Shown here: piece after piece, positions 27,507 to 36,714 of the stretch
Position numbering within the stretch: position 1 is the stretch's first letter
Layout of the letters: each line of letters starts with the position of its first letter
Source: Chitinophagales bacterium
GTDB lineage: Bacteria > Bacteroidota > Bacteroidia > Chitinophagales > Chitinophagaceae
Direction of reading: 5' to 3'
Assembly: GCA_015655125.1 (NCBI GenBank)
Contig: JAATFP010000055.1
Span: forward strand, 1 to 49,728
DNA: 49,728 bases
Position numbers and translations under genes: made by a program
The notes under the pieces: model-generated
Seen by the model: only the letters and a program-made list of their open reading frames with translations
Told to the model about the DNA's origin: nothing
Databases searched by the model: none

Positions 27507-29252
27507 TTATTGTGTTACAAATTGAATATTATACCATGTGGTTCCATTGTAGATCTTGGCGATCTTTGGACCAATAGGCAAAGTTGAGAATGTTACGTAT
27601 TGTGTAGTTGCAATTCCTGAATACGTTTGATTGACAAGAATATTTCCGGACATATCGGTTATCTGAACCGCAAAGATTTTTGTCGAAGGATTTGTTGATT
27701 GTATATAGATATAGCTGCTAGCCGGATTGGGTGATAGCGTATACAGTACTGCACCGGCACAAGCGGTGGACGAATAATTAAGGGTAATCGATTTTGAAAT
27801 TATGCTGCCACAAGGTTCCGTTCCGGTGATGGTAATGGTGGCTGGTGGTGGTGCGCCGCTTACGGATTGTGGTGTTAGTGCAACATAAGTAGTAGTGGTG
27901 CCGCTCGTAGCTAAGTTCCAGTTTGAAGGAAATGTCCAGTTTATATTTGTGAGTCCAAGATTGGCATTATTTATAAAAAATGCCATTGATGTCCCGTAAC
28001 AATAACTAGTCACGCCATTTGAAGTTTGAATAGTGATATCTGAAGCGGTGGTGGCACCCACTTTAATGGAAGGTATGTTATAGGTTTGAAGTGTTCCAAC
28101 ACAAGATGTAACTGCAGCAGTAAGCGAAATGTTCCCAGAACCTGTTTTTGTTATCGTTACAGATGAACCTGTCGAAGACGACAAACTCGCTACGCCTGTT
28201 GCCGGCGAAATACTCCATGCAACGGTAGCACCACAAGGTATTCCGCTGATTGAATACGTTTCTGCATTACAAATCAAATTTTGATTTCCTGCGATACTCA
28301 TGGTTGCTGAATTTAACGTCAAATTGGTTCCACCCGCATTATAGGTATTCCCCTGTGCCGTGGCCGAAGCAGTTACCGCACCTTGCGTTTTAATACAGTT
28401 TTGTGTAAGAGTAAGCGTGTTGCCAACAGTGTTAATGGTCGTCGGAGCAGGCGATCCGGCATACAACCAACCATTATCAGTAGAGCCGATTGCGTTCGGA
28501 ATACTCCATGTATAGCCTGTTACGCCGGTTGTTCCATTCACATTATTGACAGTAAATGTAACTGGAGTGGCGGCACCACACGTGATGGTTGTCGGTGATG
28601 CACTAACTGTAAACGACGGCTGCAGTACACCAGGCGTTTCTGTAATGGTAATTTTTCTAATGTAAATTGTTGCGGTTGAATTTGGCGCAGCCCCTGGCAA
28701 CGCCGAGATAGATAAAGTGTTTTTTGATACGGCTATTGGCGGATTGAGGTCAAAATTATACTCCGTATAACCGGTATTAAAAATCGTTTGGGAATGCTGA
28801 TAACTACCACTTCCCATTGGCCCAATGGCTCCCGGGCCATTGCAAAGTACATTTGTACCTAAACCGTTACTATGAACGTCAATATACAGACGCGGATCAG
28901 AATCGGATGGAGTTGCTTTTAAAGCATCTGCAACTATTCTGATACTGTAATTTTTACCTGCGGTAAATGCGAAAGGCATAGAAAACATTGTGCCCAAAAC
29001 ACCATTAGTAACTGTAGACATACTTACAGCGTGATTAGCAGTGCTATAATTTACCTGCCCGATATTAGCCTGATTAGAAATCGATGAAGCGGTACCGTTT
29101 ATCGTTGTAGGTACACTGGTTGGAGATGAGAATATACATGTTGTGGATGAAGGCGACCATGTTTGAAAGTTGATCACCGTGGTGTTTGTTTGTGCTGCCA
29201 AAGTGCCATACACGAAAATGCTCATAAGAAGGACTGTTAGTTTTCTTTTCAT
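27507..29252 (-). CDS. Type IX-secreted PKD-like repeat protein
   Basis: A 581-residue secreted protein. A signal peptide (YGTLAAQT) precedes a beta-sandwich region that may bind ligand (about 25-205), then at least three PKD/Ig-like domains rich in Thr and Ser with paired cysteines (TITCGAATPVTFTV, NLICNAETYSISGI, TEPCGSIISKSITL). The last 75 residues form a type IX sorting domain: YTLSPNPASSYIYI, then VQITDMSGNILVNQTY. It should be passed across the outer membrane by the type IX system. It has its own terminator and stands between the SusCD-LamG and enzyme transcripts, so it need not serve glycan uptake. An adhesin or glycan-binding role is a guess. Confidence 0.85.
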   Translation of the reverse strand: MKRKLTVLLMSIFVYGTLAAQTNTTVINFQTWSPSSTTCIFSSPTSVPTTINGTASSISNQANIGQVNYSTANHAVSMSTVTNGVLGTMFSMPFAFTAGKNYSIRIVADALKATPSDSDPRLYIDVHSNGLGTNVLCNGPGAIGPMGSGSYQHSQTIFNTGYTEYNFDLNPPIAVSKNTLSISALPGAAPNSTATIYIRKITITETPGVLQPSFTVSASPTTITCGAATPVTFTVNNVNGTTGVTGYTWSIPNAIGSTDNGWLYAGSPAPTTINTVGNTLTLTQNCIKTQGAVTASATAQGNTYNAGGTNLTLNSATMSIAGNQNLICNAETYSISGIPCGATVAWSISPATGVASLSSSTGSSVTITKTGSGNISLTAAVTSCVGTLQTYNIPSIKVGATTASDITIQTSNGVTSYCYGTSMAFFINNANLGLTNINWTFPSNWNLATSGTTTTYVALTPQSVSGAPPPATITITGTEPCGSIISKSITLNYSSTACAGAVLYTLSPNPASSYIYIQSTNPSTKIFAVQITDMSGNILVNQTYSGIATTQYVTFSTLPIGPKIAKIYNGTTWYNIQFVTQ

Positions 29253-29292
29253 GTTTAAAATTGTTTTGAGAGCTAAGGGACGAAATATAAAA

Positions 29293-29325
29293 ATAAAGGG
29301 CTGCGCAAATTTGCCAGCCCTTTAT
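29293..29325 (-). terminator. Rho-independent terminator after LamG gene
   Basis: ATAAAGGGCTG (29293-29303) and CAGCCCTTTAT (29315-29325) form an 11-bp stem. On the minus strand TTTTATA follows. It ends the SusC-SusD-LamG transcript before the type IX-secreted gene. Confidence 0.85.
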
Positions 29326-29345
29326 CAGTATTGAAAGAACTAAAC

Positions 29346-30188
29346 TTATTGTTTGCCTGTATACAAAGCAAGAATTTCAGACGCAGACAATGCCTGCGAA
29401 TAAAGTCTTACCTGATCCAGTTTGCCCGGGAAGCCCGCCATCCAGGTATTTTCAGAATATTTACCTACGATGTTATCTGCTTGTTGAAAACCACCCAAAA
29501 CCAGTTTTGACGGATTTTCAAATTTGATGCTTTGATTTGTTTTCTGATCAAACTGAACACCATCGCGGTATACCGTTCCTACTTTGGCAGTAGCATTATA
29601 GGTAAAAGCCACCTGGTGCCAAACGCCGTCGTACATTTTCGGCCATGCATTTGCAAAGTTGTAACCAGCGAAGTTCCAGTTATCTCCATTATTGGCATCA
29701 CCAAAATGTATTTTCAGATCCATGGAATCACTCGCACTTTTGGTGTTGTTATCTGCATAGAAAGTAATGTTTCCCCAAAAGTTAACGGAATTTGCAAATG
29801 CCAGAATTCCCACAGCATGGTTGTTGTCTTTTTGAGCCATCGTCGCATTGATCCAGAAAGAGATCGTGAAATCAGTAGAACTACCAAAGTCGTTAGCTGT
29901 ATTGAAAGCAACATAACCATTGGAATTGTTCAACTGCAATGCACCGCTTGCGCCGGCAACACCAGAAGTTACATACGATGCTCCATTGTCTACACCAAAG
30001 TTGGCGCGGATGCTGTCTACTGCACGTTCGTCCAACGCAGCATAAAATTTCAACGGACCACCGGGCGGATTTGCATCTTCCGGATAATCGCCCAATGCAG
30101 GGCGATCTGTTTTTTTACAGCCGGTCACTGCAAAAAACATGGCCATTACGATGATAGCGCTTTTAAATAATTTATTTGTTGTGATCAT
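29346..30188 (-). CDS. LamG-like surface lipoprotein (SusE-position)
   Basis: A 280-residue lipoprotein: signal ending AVTGC with the lipid cysteine near residue 24, then KKTDRPALGD and a concanavalin/LamG-type sandwich (about 80-275) with FGSSTDFTISFWINA, GVWHQVAFTYN, VYRDGVQFD and the typical end GKLDQVRLYSQALSASEI. The place after SusD, where SusE/F or surface glycan-binding proteins usually sit, suggests it holds the glycan at the cell surface. A hairpin between SusD and this gene may lower its expression relative to SusCD. Confidence 0.9.
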   Translation of the reverse strand: MITTNKLFKSAIIVMAMFFAVTGCKKTDRPALGDYPEDANPPGGPLKFYAALDERAVDSIRANFGVDNGASYVTSGVAGASGALQLNNSNGYVAFNTANDFGSSTDFTISFWINATMAQKDNNHAVGILAFANSVNFWGNITFYADNNTKSASDSMDLKIHFGDANNGDNWNFAGYNFANAWPKMYDGVWHQVAFTYNATAKVGTVYRDGVQFDQKTNQSIKFENPSKLVLGGFQQADNIVGKYSENTWMAGFPGKLDQVRLYSQALSASEILALYTGKQ

Positions 30189-30216
30189 GATTGTATTTTT
30201 TTAAATATGTGTAAAT

Positions 30217-30247
30217 ATCGTTGCTGCCTGCAAGAAGCAGCAACGAT
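30217..30247 (-). promoter_or_regulatory. Intercistronic hairpin between SusD and LamG genes
   Basis: ATCGTTGCTGC (30217-30227) and GCAGCAACGAT (30237-30247) form a perfect 11-bp stem with a 9-base loop. There is no strong T-run on the minus strand, so partial termination or 3'-end protection of the SusCD message is more likely than a full stop. Confidence 0.6.
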
Positions 30248-30256
30248 AATTTGATA

Positions 30257-31837
30257 TTACCACAATGGATTTTGAACCAATACCCCACCAGAAAGGTCGA
30301 TCGCTTTTTGTGGGATCGGATAGTACTGGCAACGTGGTGTGTACCCAAGGCTACCCAATTCAGTTACTGCATCGCCCCATCTTACGAGGTCATAGAAACG
30401 ATATCCTTCCATTGCAAATTCCCAGCGACGTTCGTTTTTGATGGCCTGGCGCATCTGAGCCTGGTTTACGTAAGCGATGAAAGGAACGATCGTACGGGTA
30501 TGTGTAGGATCAGGAGCTGTTAAACCGCTGGCACGGAAACGAATCTGTTCGAGTGCCGATTCGGCTGTAGGCCCATCATTCAGTTCATTGCTTGCTTCAG
30601 CAAGCATCAGCAATACATCTGCATAACGCAGGATCCTGTGATTGATCCAGCGCGCCTGACCATTGCTGAATATTTCGCCGGTAAACTGGCGCATAGCTGG
30701 ATCTGAATATACTTTTTTGTTCCAATAGGGTTGATCAAGTACACCACCTGCACCGATCCAGCCTGGCAAAGTTGCACCATAACCGCCCACCTGCGCTCCA
30801 CCGTCGTACTGACCGGAATACAAGATGGTAGATTGCTTTCTTGGATCTGTATTGTCCCACGCAGTTTCCAATTTACTGGTAGGTGTGTTCCATCCCCAGC
30901 CAAGGTTCCAGACATTGGTAGCACCACCCTGACGTACCTGCTGGCAGGTTCCCCATGCGTTGCCGTTGTCTGTGGTACCGTTTGCGGTAACCCAGCATTG
31001 TGTTTCAAAAATAGATTCTTTGCTGTTCTTACCTGCACCACCTGTACCTTCTTCAAATACTTTTGAGAAGGTTGGCATCAGATCGTATTCACCGGTTGTA
31101 ATTACCTGGTTGCACAGAGATCTTACTTTGGCCCAATCAGAGCGGAAAAGGTAAGTCTGAGCCCATAATGTGTTGGCAGCGCCTCGTGTAAGACGACCAG
31201 GATAAATGTTCGTTCCACCTACCTCCCAGTTTTGCGGAAGATACTGAGCAGCTTTTTCAAGATCTGCATCGATTTGCGCATATAACTGAGCCGTGGTAGC
31301 TTTAGGTTTGATACCCTGAGTTGCATCTGTGAAATAGAAATTGATCAGCGGAACTTCTCCGTATGCTTTTACCAATTCAAAAAAAGAATAAGCACGGAAG
31401 AAGTAAGCTTCACCTACATTGCGAAGAGATGCGGGGTCACTCAAATCCAGGGAATCTGCAAAATACAGTTCCTTGTTAGCCAGGTTGATCATGGTATAAT
31501 GATCGTTCCAGTAAGTATTCGGCGCCCAGTCGTCTTTTGCATATTGAAACGTTTCAAACTCAGTGTTAATTTCCGCTCCATCAGTAGCGCTGCTACCTTT
31601 CTGAGCATCGTCGTCACGGATGCTGTTGAAATCCAGCCATACCAGTTCCGAAAAACCAGATGTGGTTCGGAGAGTGTTATACAAGCCTAAGCTCTGCGCT
31701 TCCAATACACCCTGATGCAGATCATTGATCGTTTGCGTCAAAGGTTCTCTCTCAAGTAATTTTTTACATCCCGTGATCGCCATCAATACCGGCAGGGCTG
31801 CTACGATGGCCCAGGATGTTATTTTATTTATTTTCAT
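30257..31837 (-). CDS. SusD/RagB-family nutrient-binding lipoprotein
   Basis: About 526 residues from the ATG at 31835-31837; the upstream two codons start with TTG. The lipobox AITGC is followed by KKLLEREPLTQT. The TPR-like SusD fold is seen in AQSLGLYNTLR, YNDHYTMINLANKEL-like helices, GEAYFFRAYSFFELVKAYG, and the C-terminal signature YADVLLMLAEASNELN, IKNERRWEFAMEGYRFYDLVRWG and YPIPQKAIDLSGG. It sits at the cell surface as the lid of the SusC transporter. The gene begins 18 bases after SusC ends, so the pair is an operon. Confidence 0.95.
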   Translation of the reverse strand: MKINKITSWAIVAALPVLMAITGCKKLLEREPLTQTINDLHQGVLEAQSLGLYNTLRTTSGFSELVWLDFNSIRDDDAQKGSSATDGAEINTEFETFQYAKDDWAPNTYWNDHYTMINLANKELYFADSLDLSDPASLRNVGEAYFFRAYSFFELVKAYGEVPLINFYFTDATQGIKPKATTAQLYAQIDADLEKAAQYLPQNWEVGGTNIYPGRLTRGAANTLWAQTYLFRSDWAKVRSLCNQVITTGEYDLMPTFSKVFEEGTGGAGKNSKESIFETQCWVTANGTTDNGNAWGTCQQVRQGGATNVWNLGWGWNTPTSKLETAWDNTDPRKQSTILYSGQYDGGAQVGGYGATLPGWIGAGGVLDQPYWNKKVYSDPAMRQFTGEIFSNGQARWINHRILRYADVLLMLAEASNELNDGPTAESALEQIRFRASGLTAPDPTHTRTIVPFIAYVNQAQMRQAIKNERRWEFAMEGYRFYDLVRWGDAVTELGSLGYTPRCQYYPIPQKAIDLSGGVLVQNPLW

Positions 31838-31855
31838 ATACAACGATTTAAAATT

Positions 31856-34800
31856 TTAGAAAGTAACGTTTAAACCTACAGTAGTGATCACCGGAATTGC
31901 ACCGCCTGCGTTATCGTAGCCGAATGCTGTTGCATCACCACCATATTCAGCGGTATAACCGAGGTTATTTTTCCAGGTTTTCAGATTCTGCACGTTAGCA
32001 AAAAGTCGCAGGCTTTTCATTCTTGCCCCTGAGATCATTTTGTTGCTGAAACTGTATCCCAACTGGATATTACGCAATCTGAAATAACTACCATCTTCAA
32101 TATTGTAAGTAGAACCGTTGTAATTGAACCTGTGTCCCTGGCTGAGGATCGGCACCCAGTTAGAAGTACCCGCACCGTGCCATCTTTCAAGTTTGTCTGC
32201 AGAATAGTTTACTCTCTGGAAAGGTGATTCCAAAGATCCCCATGTTCTGAAAATCTGATTTCCGTAAACACCTGTCATATCAAGGCCCAAACTGAAACCT
32301 TTATAATTAAGGTTGATGTTAGCCCCATAGGTAAATTTCGGTGTAGGATTACCAATGATCGTTCTGTCGTCTGCAGTAATAACGCCATCACCATTGATAT
32401 CTTTAAACTTGAAATCGCCAGGTCCGTAAGCACCAACAGAAGACGCTACCGGCGAAGCGAGGATATCAGCATAGCTTTGGTAAATTCCTTCTACTACATA
32501 TCCATAAAAAGAACCAATTGGTTGCCCCACGATGGTACGGCTTTCCGCACTACCATTGTTCTGAAAACCCCTTGATAAGAAACCGCCCGGGATGTCCGGA
32601 TTCAAAGAAATCACTTTATTTTTCAGAAAAGTGATGTTACCGCCTACAGTTATATTGAAATCGCTCGTAATTTTCTGATCCCATGAAGCAGTAAACTCTT
32701 CCCCTGTATTACGAATGCTGCCGCCGTTTTCCAGCAGATCTTTTAAACCCTGACTTACACGGCTAACATACGTCATTAAATTCTTTGTAGTTTTATTAAA
32801 ATAATTTGCTTCAAAATGTAACCTGTTTTCGAAAGCGCCTGCTTCCACTCCAAATTCATAGGCGTGAACGGTTTCCCATTTAAGGTTAGGACTTGGATCA
32901 TACGCAACTACCGCTGCACCATAAGGACTTGTACCGAACGGAGCCCCTGATCCTGACATCAAATACGGATAATATGGATAATCGATTTGGGTACCATCCA
33001 ACTTGCTCGCTGTTTGGTTACCTAACACACCGATAGATCCTTTCAGTTTCAGGAAGTTGATCTTCTTGATATTCTGCATGAAATCTTCTTTTGTTAATTC
33101 CCAACCTGCACCAAGTGCCCAGAATTGCTGGTGTTGGTTTGAATGCAGGATGCGTGAAGAAGCATCGTCTCTCAAAGAACCATTCAGGAAATATTTTCCC
33201 TTGTAGTTATACAACACACGCGCAAGCAAAGAAACCGTTGTGTATTCATTTTGAGAAGAACTTGCTAAAGTAGCAGCCGGATCGTTGAACTGCGTGTTGA
33301 TGTACCAGAATCTCTTATCATCAGGAATTGGTAAAGCATTACCTACACTGTATGGTTTTGCTGTTGCAGACCTGTTGAAGTTGCCAAAATAATAAGTGGT
33401 CAAACCGCCTGTTGCAGTGAAGCTATGGTCTCCGAAAGATTTTCTGAACGTGAGGATATGATCCTGCTGAAATTTACGATAGGTCTGATCGTTTTCTGTA
33501 ACCTGTGTCCTGTCACCATAAAGGTAAGGCACGTTGGTCATTGGATCGTATGCATAGTATAAAGGATCGTAATCCCTGGTATTTACGTTACTGATATCAG
33601 CATAGAAAGTAGAACGGAAAGTGAAATTTTTCAGGAAACTGATTTCTGCAAATACACTTCCAACCGTACGATATTCAATACTTTTTCTTCTGTTCCAGTT
33701 AGCTTCCACGCCTAACAGGGGATTCACAACTCCTGAAGTTTGCAGGGCAGTAGCCAGACCGGAGTAAATATTTACTACGGAACTGTCGCCACCATAAGGA
33801 TCTGCTACCAGGAAAGGTTTTGTTTGAGCAGAGAAAAAAGGAATTACTTTTCTTGCATCGTCCAGCACACTTCCTGCGTCATAGGGATTGTCCTGACGGG
33901 AAGCATTGAAATTAATACCTACACGAATGTTTTTATTCAATTTGAATTCATCCCCGAATGACAGCTGCATTTTTTCGAGTTTCTGGCGGATGATAATTCC
34001 TTCGTCATAAATATAACCAAGGCCAAGGTTGAACCGGTTCTTATCTGTACTTGCTGAAATGCTCAGGTTATTGTTGCTGAAATGGCCTGTTCTTGTTACA
34101 GCATCGATCCAGTCTGTATTGGATGTAAGTGAAGAATAATCAGGATTGGCAACGCCATCATTCGCATTTTCTTCAGCGAATAATGTTCTGAACTGGTCAG
34201 CATTTACCAATTTGATCTTATCTACCAGTTTCTTGGAACCGTAAGATGTATTGAAGTTGATGTTTACCTGGCCAGCTTTGGCTTTTTTGGTAGTGATTGC
34301 GATAACACCCGTACCACCTTTCACACCGAAGATCGCCAGGGATGACGGATCTTTCAATACTTCGATAGATTCGATGTCATTGGGGTTGAGGTAATCGATG
34401 TTATCATTGAAGATACCATCTACCACATACAATGGATGCACCTGGCCGATACTTACCGTACCACGGATACGGATATCCGGTGCAGCTCCTGGCGTACCAT
34501 TGTTTACTACAGACAAACCAGCAACTTTACCTTGCAAAGATGCGATCGGGTTGGTATTTGGTTTATCAGCAATTTCTTTACCGCTGATCTTTACGATAGA
34601 GCCGGTCAGATCTCTTTTGTTTGCAACACCATAACCGATCACTACCACTTCGTCTAATTGTTTATTGATCGCTTTAAGAGACACGTTGATGGTCGTACGG
34701 CCACCTACGGCTACGGTTTGGTCCGCATACCCAACGAATGAAAAAGTAAGACTGGCATTGTCAGGTACAGTAAGGCTGTAATCACCATTGGAATTGGTTT

Positions 34801-35272
34801 TTGTTCCGTTTCCACCCGTCACATTTACGCTTGCACCAACAAGCGGATTACCATTTTCGTCGGTAACGCGTCCGCTAACGGTTACGTCTGCATTCGCATC
34901 TGCACCGTTTGCCTTGAACAATACCACGAGGTTATTTTCCATGGTCTTGTAAGAAAGGCCCGTATTTTTAAGAATGGCGCCCATTACTTCCTGCAGATCT
35001 GCTTCATTGAAATATGCATCAATTTTTGCAGTTGCCGGAATAAGGCTGTTGTTGTACACAAAACGAAAAGAGCTGTTGTTTTCCAGCATGGAGATCGCTC
35101 TTGTCAACTCCACGTTTTTTAGTCTAAGCGTTATCTTGGTCTGGCTCTTCGCCTGAACGGATAACTGCAGGAAGAAGATCAACATAAAGGTTGATAGCAG
35201 CTTCATGCTGTGAATGATCTTTCTCTTGAATTTCTCACTTCTAAAGAAAGTAATTGGTTTGGCAATAATCAT
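31856..35272 (-). CDS. SusC/RagA TonB-linked transporter with STN domain
   Basis: A 1,138-residue outer-membrane transporter. A long cytoplasmic start precedes the signal peptide; an ATG at 35206 beginning MKLLSTF gives a standard one. Domains: STN (about 45-118, ITLRLKNVELTRAISMLE), carboxypeptidase-like (about 128-205, SGRVTDENGNPLVGASVNV), plug with DEVVVIGYG and YVVDGIFND (about 210-325), and the barrel. The STN domain marks the kind of transporter that signals to FecR when substrate binds, which fits the sigma/FecR genes just upstream. It should import oligosaccharides with SusD, using TonB energy. Confidence 0.95.
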   Translation of the reverse strand: MIIAKPITFFRSEKFKRKIIHSMKLLSTFMLIFFLQLSVQAKSQTKITLRLKNVELTRAISMLENNSSFRFVYNNSLIPATAKIDAYFNEADLQEVMGAILKNTGLSYKTMENNLVVLFKANGADANADVTVSGRVTDENGNPLVGASVNVTGGNGTKTNSNGDYSLTVPDNASLTFSFVGYADQTVAVGGRTTINVSLKAINKQLDEVVVIGYGVANKRDLTGSIVKISGKEIADKPNTNPIASLQGKVAGLSVVNNGTPGAAPDIRIRGTVSIGQVHPLYVVDGIFNDNIDYLNPNDIESIEVLKDPSSLAIFGVKGGTGVIAITTKKAKAGQVNINFNTSYGSKKLVDKIKLVNADQFRTLFAEENANDGVANPDYSSLTSNTDWIDAVTRTGHFSNNNLSISASTDKNRFNLGLGYIYDEGIIIRQKLEKMQLSFGDEFKLNKNIRVGINFNASRQDNPYDAGSVLDDARKVIPFFSAQTKPFLVADPYGGDSSVVNIYSGLATALQTSGVVNPLLGVEANWNRRKSIEYRTVGSVFAEISFLKNFTFRSTFYADISNVNTRDYDPLYYAYDPMTNVPYLYGDRTQVTENDQTYRKFQQDHILTFRKSFGDHSFTATGGLTTYYFGNFNRSATAKPYSVGNALPIPDDKRFWYINTQFNDPAATLASSSQNEYTTVSLLARVLYNYKGKYFLNGSLRDDASSRILHSNQHQQFWALGAGWELTKEDFMQNIKKINFLKLKGSIGVLGNQTASKLDGTQIDYPYYPYLMSGSGAPFGTSPYGAAVVAYDPSPNLKWETVHAYEFGVEAGAFENRLHFEANYFNKTTKNLMTYVSRVSQGLKDLLENGGSIRNTGEEFTASWDQKITSDFNITVGGNITFLKNKVISLNPDIPGGFLSRGFQNNGSAESRTIVGQPIGSFYGYVVEGIYQSYADILASPVASSVGAYGPGDFKFKDINGDGVITADDRTIIGNPTPKFTYGANINLNYKGFSLGLDMTGVYGNQIFRTWGSLESPFQRVNYSADKLERWHGAGTSNWVPILSQGHRFNYNGSTYNIEDGSYFRLRNIQLGYSFSNKMISGARMKSLRLFANVQNLKTWKNNLGYTAEYGGDATAFGYDNAGGAIPVITTVGLNVTF

Positions 35273-35389
35273 GTTTTACTTTTTAAGATTAAACAATTAG
35301 CTTAAAATCCTTTTTGTTTTTAGCAGATCGGGGTGCAGCCCATTTTTGGTTTTGATTGTTTGTCTGTTTTTTTATTTCATATGTGTTTT

Positions 35390-36526
35390 TTAGTAAATGG
35401 TAATAATATTATCTTCTATTTTGAAATTGAAATTGTAAGCAACCTGCATGGCCCGTATCACCTGCATCAGGTTTTCATTGTTGAAATTGCCGGTAAACTT
35501 TTGTTGCTTTAATTTTTCAGAATTGATAACTACCGTTCTGCCGTACCAGCGTTGGAGCGTAATAGCGATGGCGGCAAGCGTTTCGTTCTTAAACATGAGT
35601 TTGTTCTGTGTCCAGCCAATCTCCCTGATAATATGTTCTTTCTCGTCCATATCGAGATTGTTCACAGAAATAAGGGGTTCAGCTATTGTATTGCGTTGCT
35701 TGGATGTAACAACCCCGCCCGCGCCCGTGTTTTTGTGCACAGGAATTTCCTTTTCAACCTCACTGGACACAGTTATCTTTTCATTCGGCTTCAACATGAT
35801 CTTCTCGTTACGGCGGTTCTTTAACGTCACTTCTATTGAACCGCGAATAAGAGAAGCTTCACAAGATTTTTCATCCGGGTAAGACTTAACATTAAATACT
35901 GTTCCCAACACCTTAATGTCCATAGCTTTTGAATGAATGATAAACGGCTTCGCTTTGTTCTCCGTTACTTCAAAATAAGCTTCGCCTTCCAGCGTCACTT
36001 CGCGGGTATCGCCCAGGAAATTATCGGGGTAAGACAGCCTGCTGTCAGCATTCAGTGTTACATTCGTGCCATCGGGCAGTTTTACCTGCGACCGGGAACC
36101 AGGTTTTGTAGCGACATTATTTTCCGAAAAATGAGGTTGCACCCCGTCAGGAACACGATTTGTCATTTGCACGGCCACAATTACTGCAACGATCAACGCC
36201 AATACTGATGAAAGAACGAATGCTTTTCTATATCTCAACCAAAAACCGGGTTGATCTTCTTCCTGAGCCAATGGCGGCAAGGCAACTGGTTCCTGATATA
36301 CGGACGGATCTTCTGCAGCCAACTTTGTACGGAGATTTTTTAAAATCTGTTGTTCCGATTCGGGAGAAAGTACGGGCCGCAATTGGTGGGTAGATGCCAG
36401 GTTGGAAATAATGTCGCGAAAATCAGGATTGTGCATAAAAAGAAGTTCCAGCTCAGTGGTTTCATCCGCTGACAACTCTCCCGCAATCATTTTGGAGGCT
36501 AAAATCCAAAACCTGTTTTCGTCCAA
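35390..36526 (-). CDS. FecR-family anti-sigma factor
   Basis: A 378-residue inner-membrane regulator. The cytoplasmic N-terminus (about 1-100) should hold the sigma factor; a single helix (AFVLSSVLALIVAVIVAVQM, about 106-125) crosses the membrane; the FecR domain follows (about 140-250, GSRSQVKLPDGTNVTLNADS) and a DUF4974 domain ends it (about 305-378). The first codon here is TTG (36524-36526); no upstream in-frame ATG exists before a stop, and the next ATG (36488-36490) would drop the conserved NRFWILASK start. TTG is therefore the likelier start. It would take the signal from the SusC STN domain. Confidence 0.9.
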   Translation of the reverse strand: MDENRFWILASKMIAGELSADETTELELLFMHNPDFRDIISNLASTHQLRPVLSPESEQQILKNLRTKLAAEDPSVYQEPVALPPLAQEEDQPGFWLRYRKAFVLSSVLALIVAVIVAVQMTNRVPDGVQPHFSENNVATKPGSRSQVKLPDGTNVTLNADSRLSYPDNFLGDTREVTLEGEAYFEVTENKAKPFIIHSKAMDIKVLGTVFNVKSYPDEKSCEASLIRGSIEVTLKNRRNEKIMLKPNEKITVSSEVEKEIPVHKNTGAGGVVTSKQRNTIAEPLISVNNLDMDEKEHIIREIGWTQNKLMFKNETLAAIAITLQRWYGRTVVINSEKLKQQKFTGNFNNENLMQVIRAMQVAYNFNFKIEDNIITIY

Positions 36527-36651
36527 TATGGCAATATTATACGGTGAGGACTGAAAAAAAAGGATTTACCCCCAAAGGAATGTTAAAAAAATTTAGAAGC
36601 CCGGGGCTGCTTTGGGGTTTTAGTATATATACGTCTCACGGTGCGTACATA

Positions 36652-36690
36652 GCAGGTAAGTACCTGCAACGCGAACGTTTAAAAGCGTTC
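36652..36690. promoter_or_regulatory. Two small hairpins between sigma factor and FecR genes
   Basis: GCAGGTA/TACCTGC (36652-36667) and GAACGTTT/AAGCGTTC (36673-36690, one wobble pair) lie in the 188-base gap. Neither is followed by a T-run on the minus strand. They may affect sigma/FecR message levels or be chance. Confidence 0.3.
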
Positions 36691-36714
36691 ACCATTGACC
36701 GGTGGTCGGTCGTT

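Noticed and set aside
27507..29252. Type IX-secreted protein as a glycoside hydrolase
   Set aside because: No catalytic motif is visible; only beta-sandwich and PKD-like repeats plus a sorting tail.
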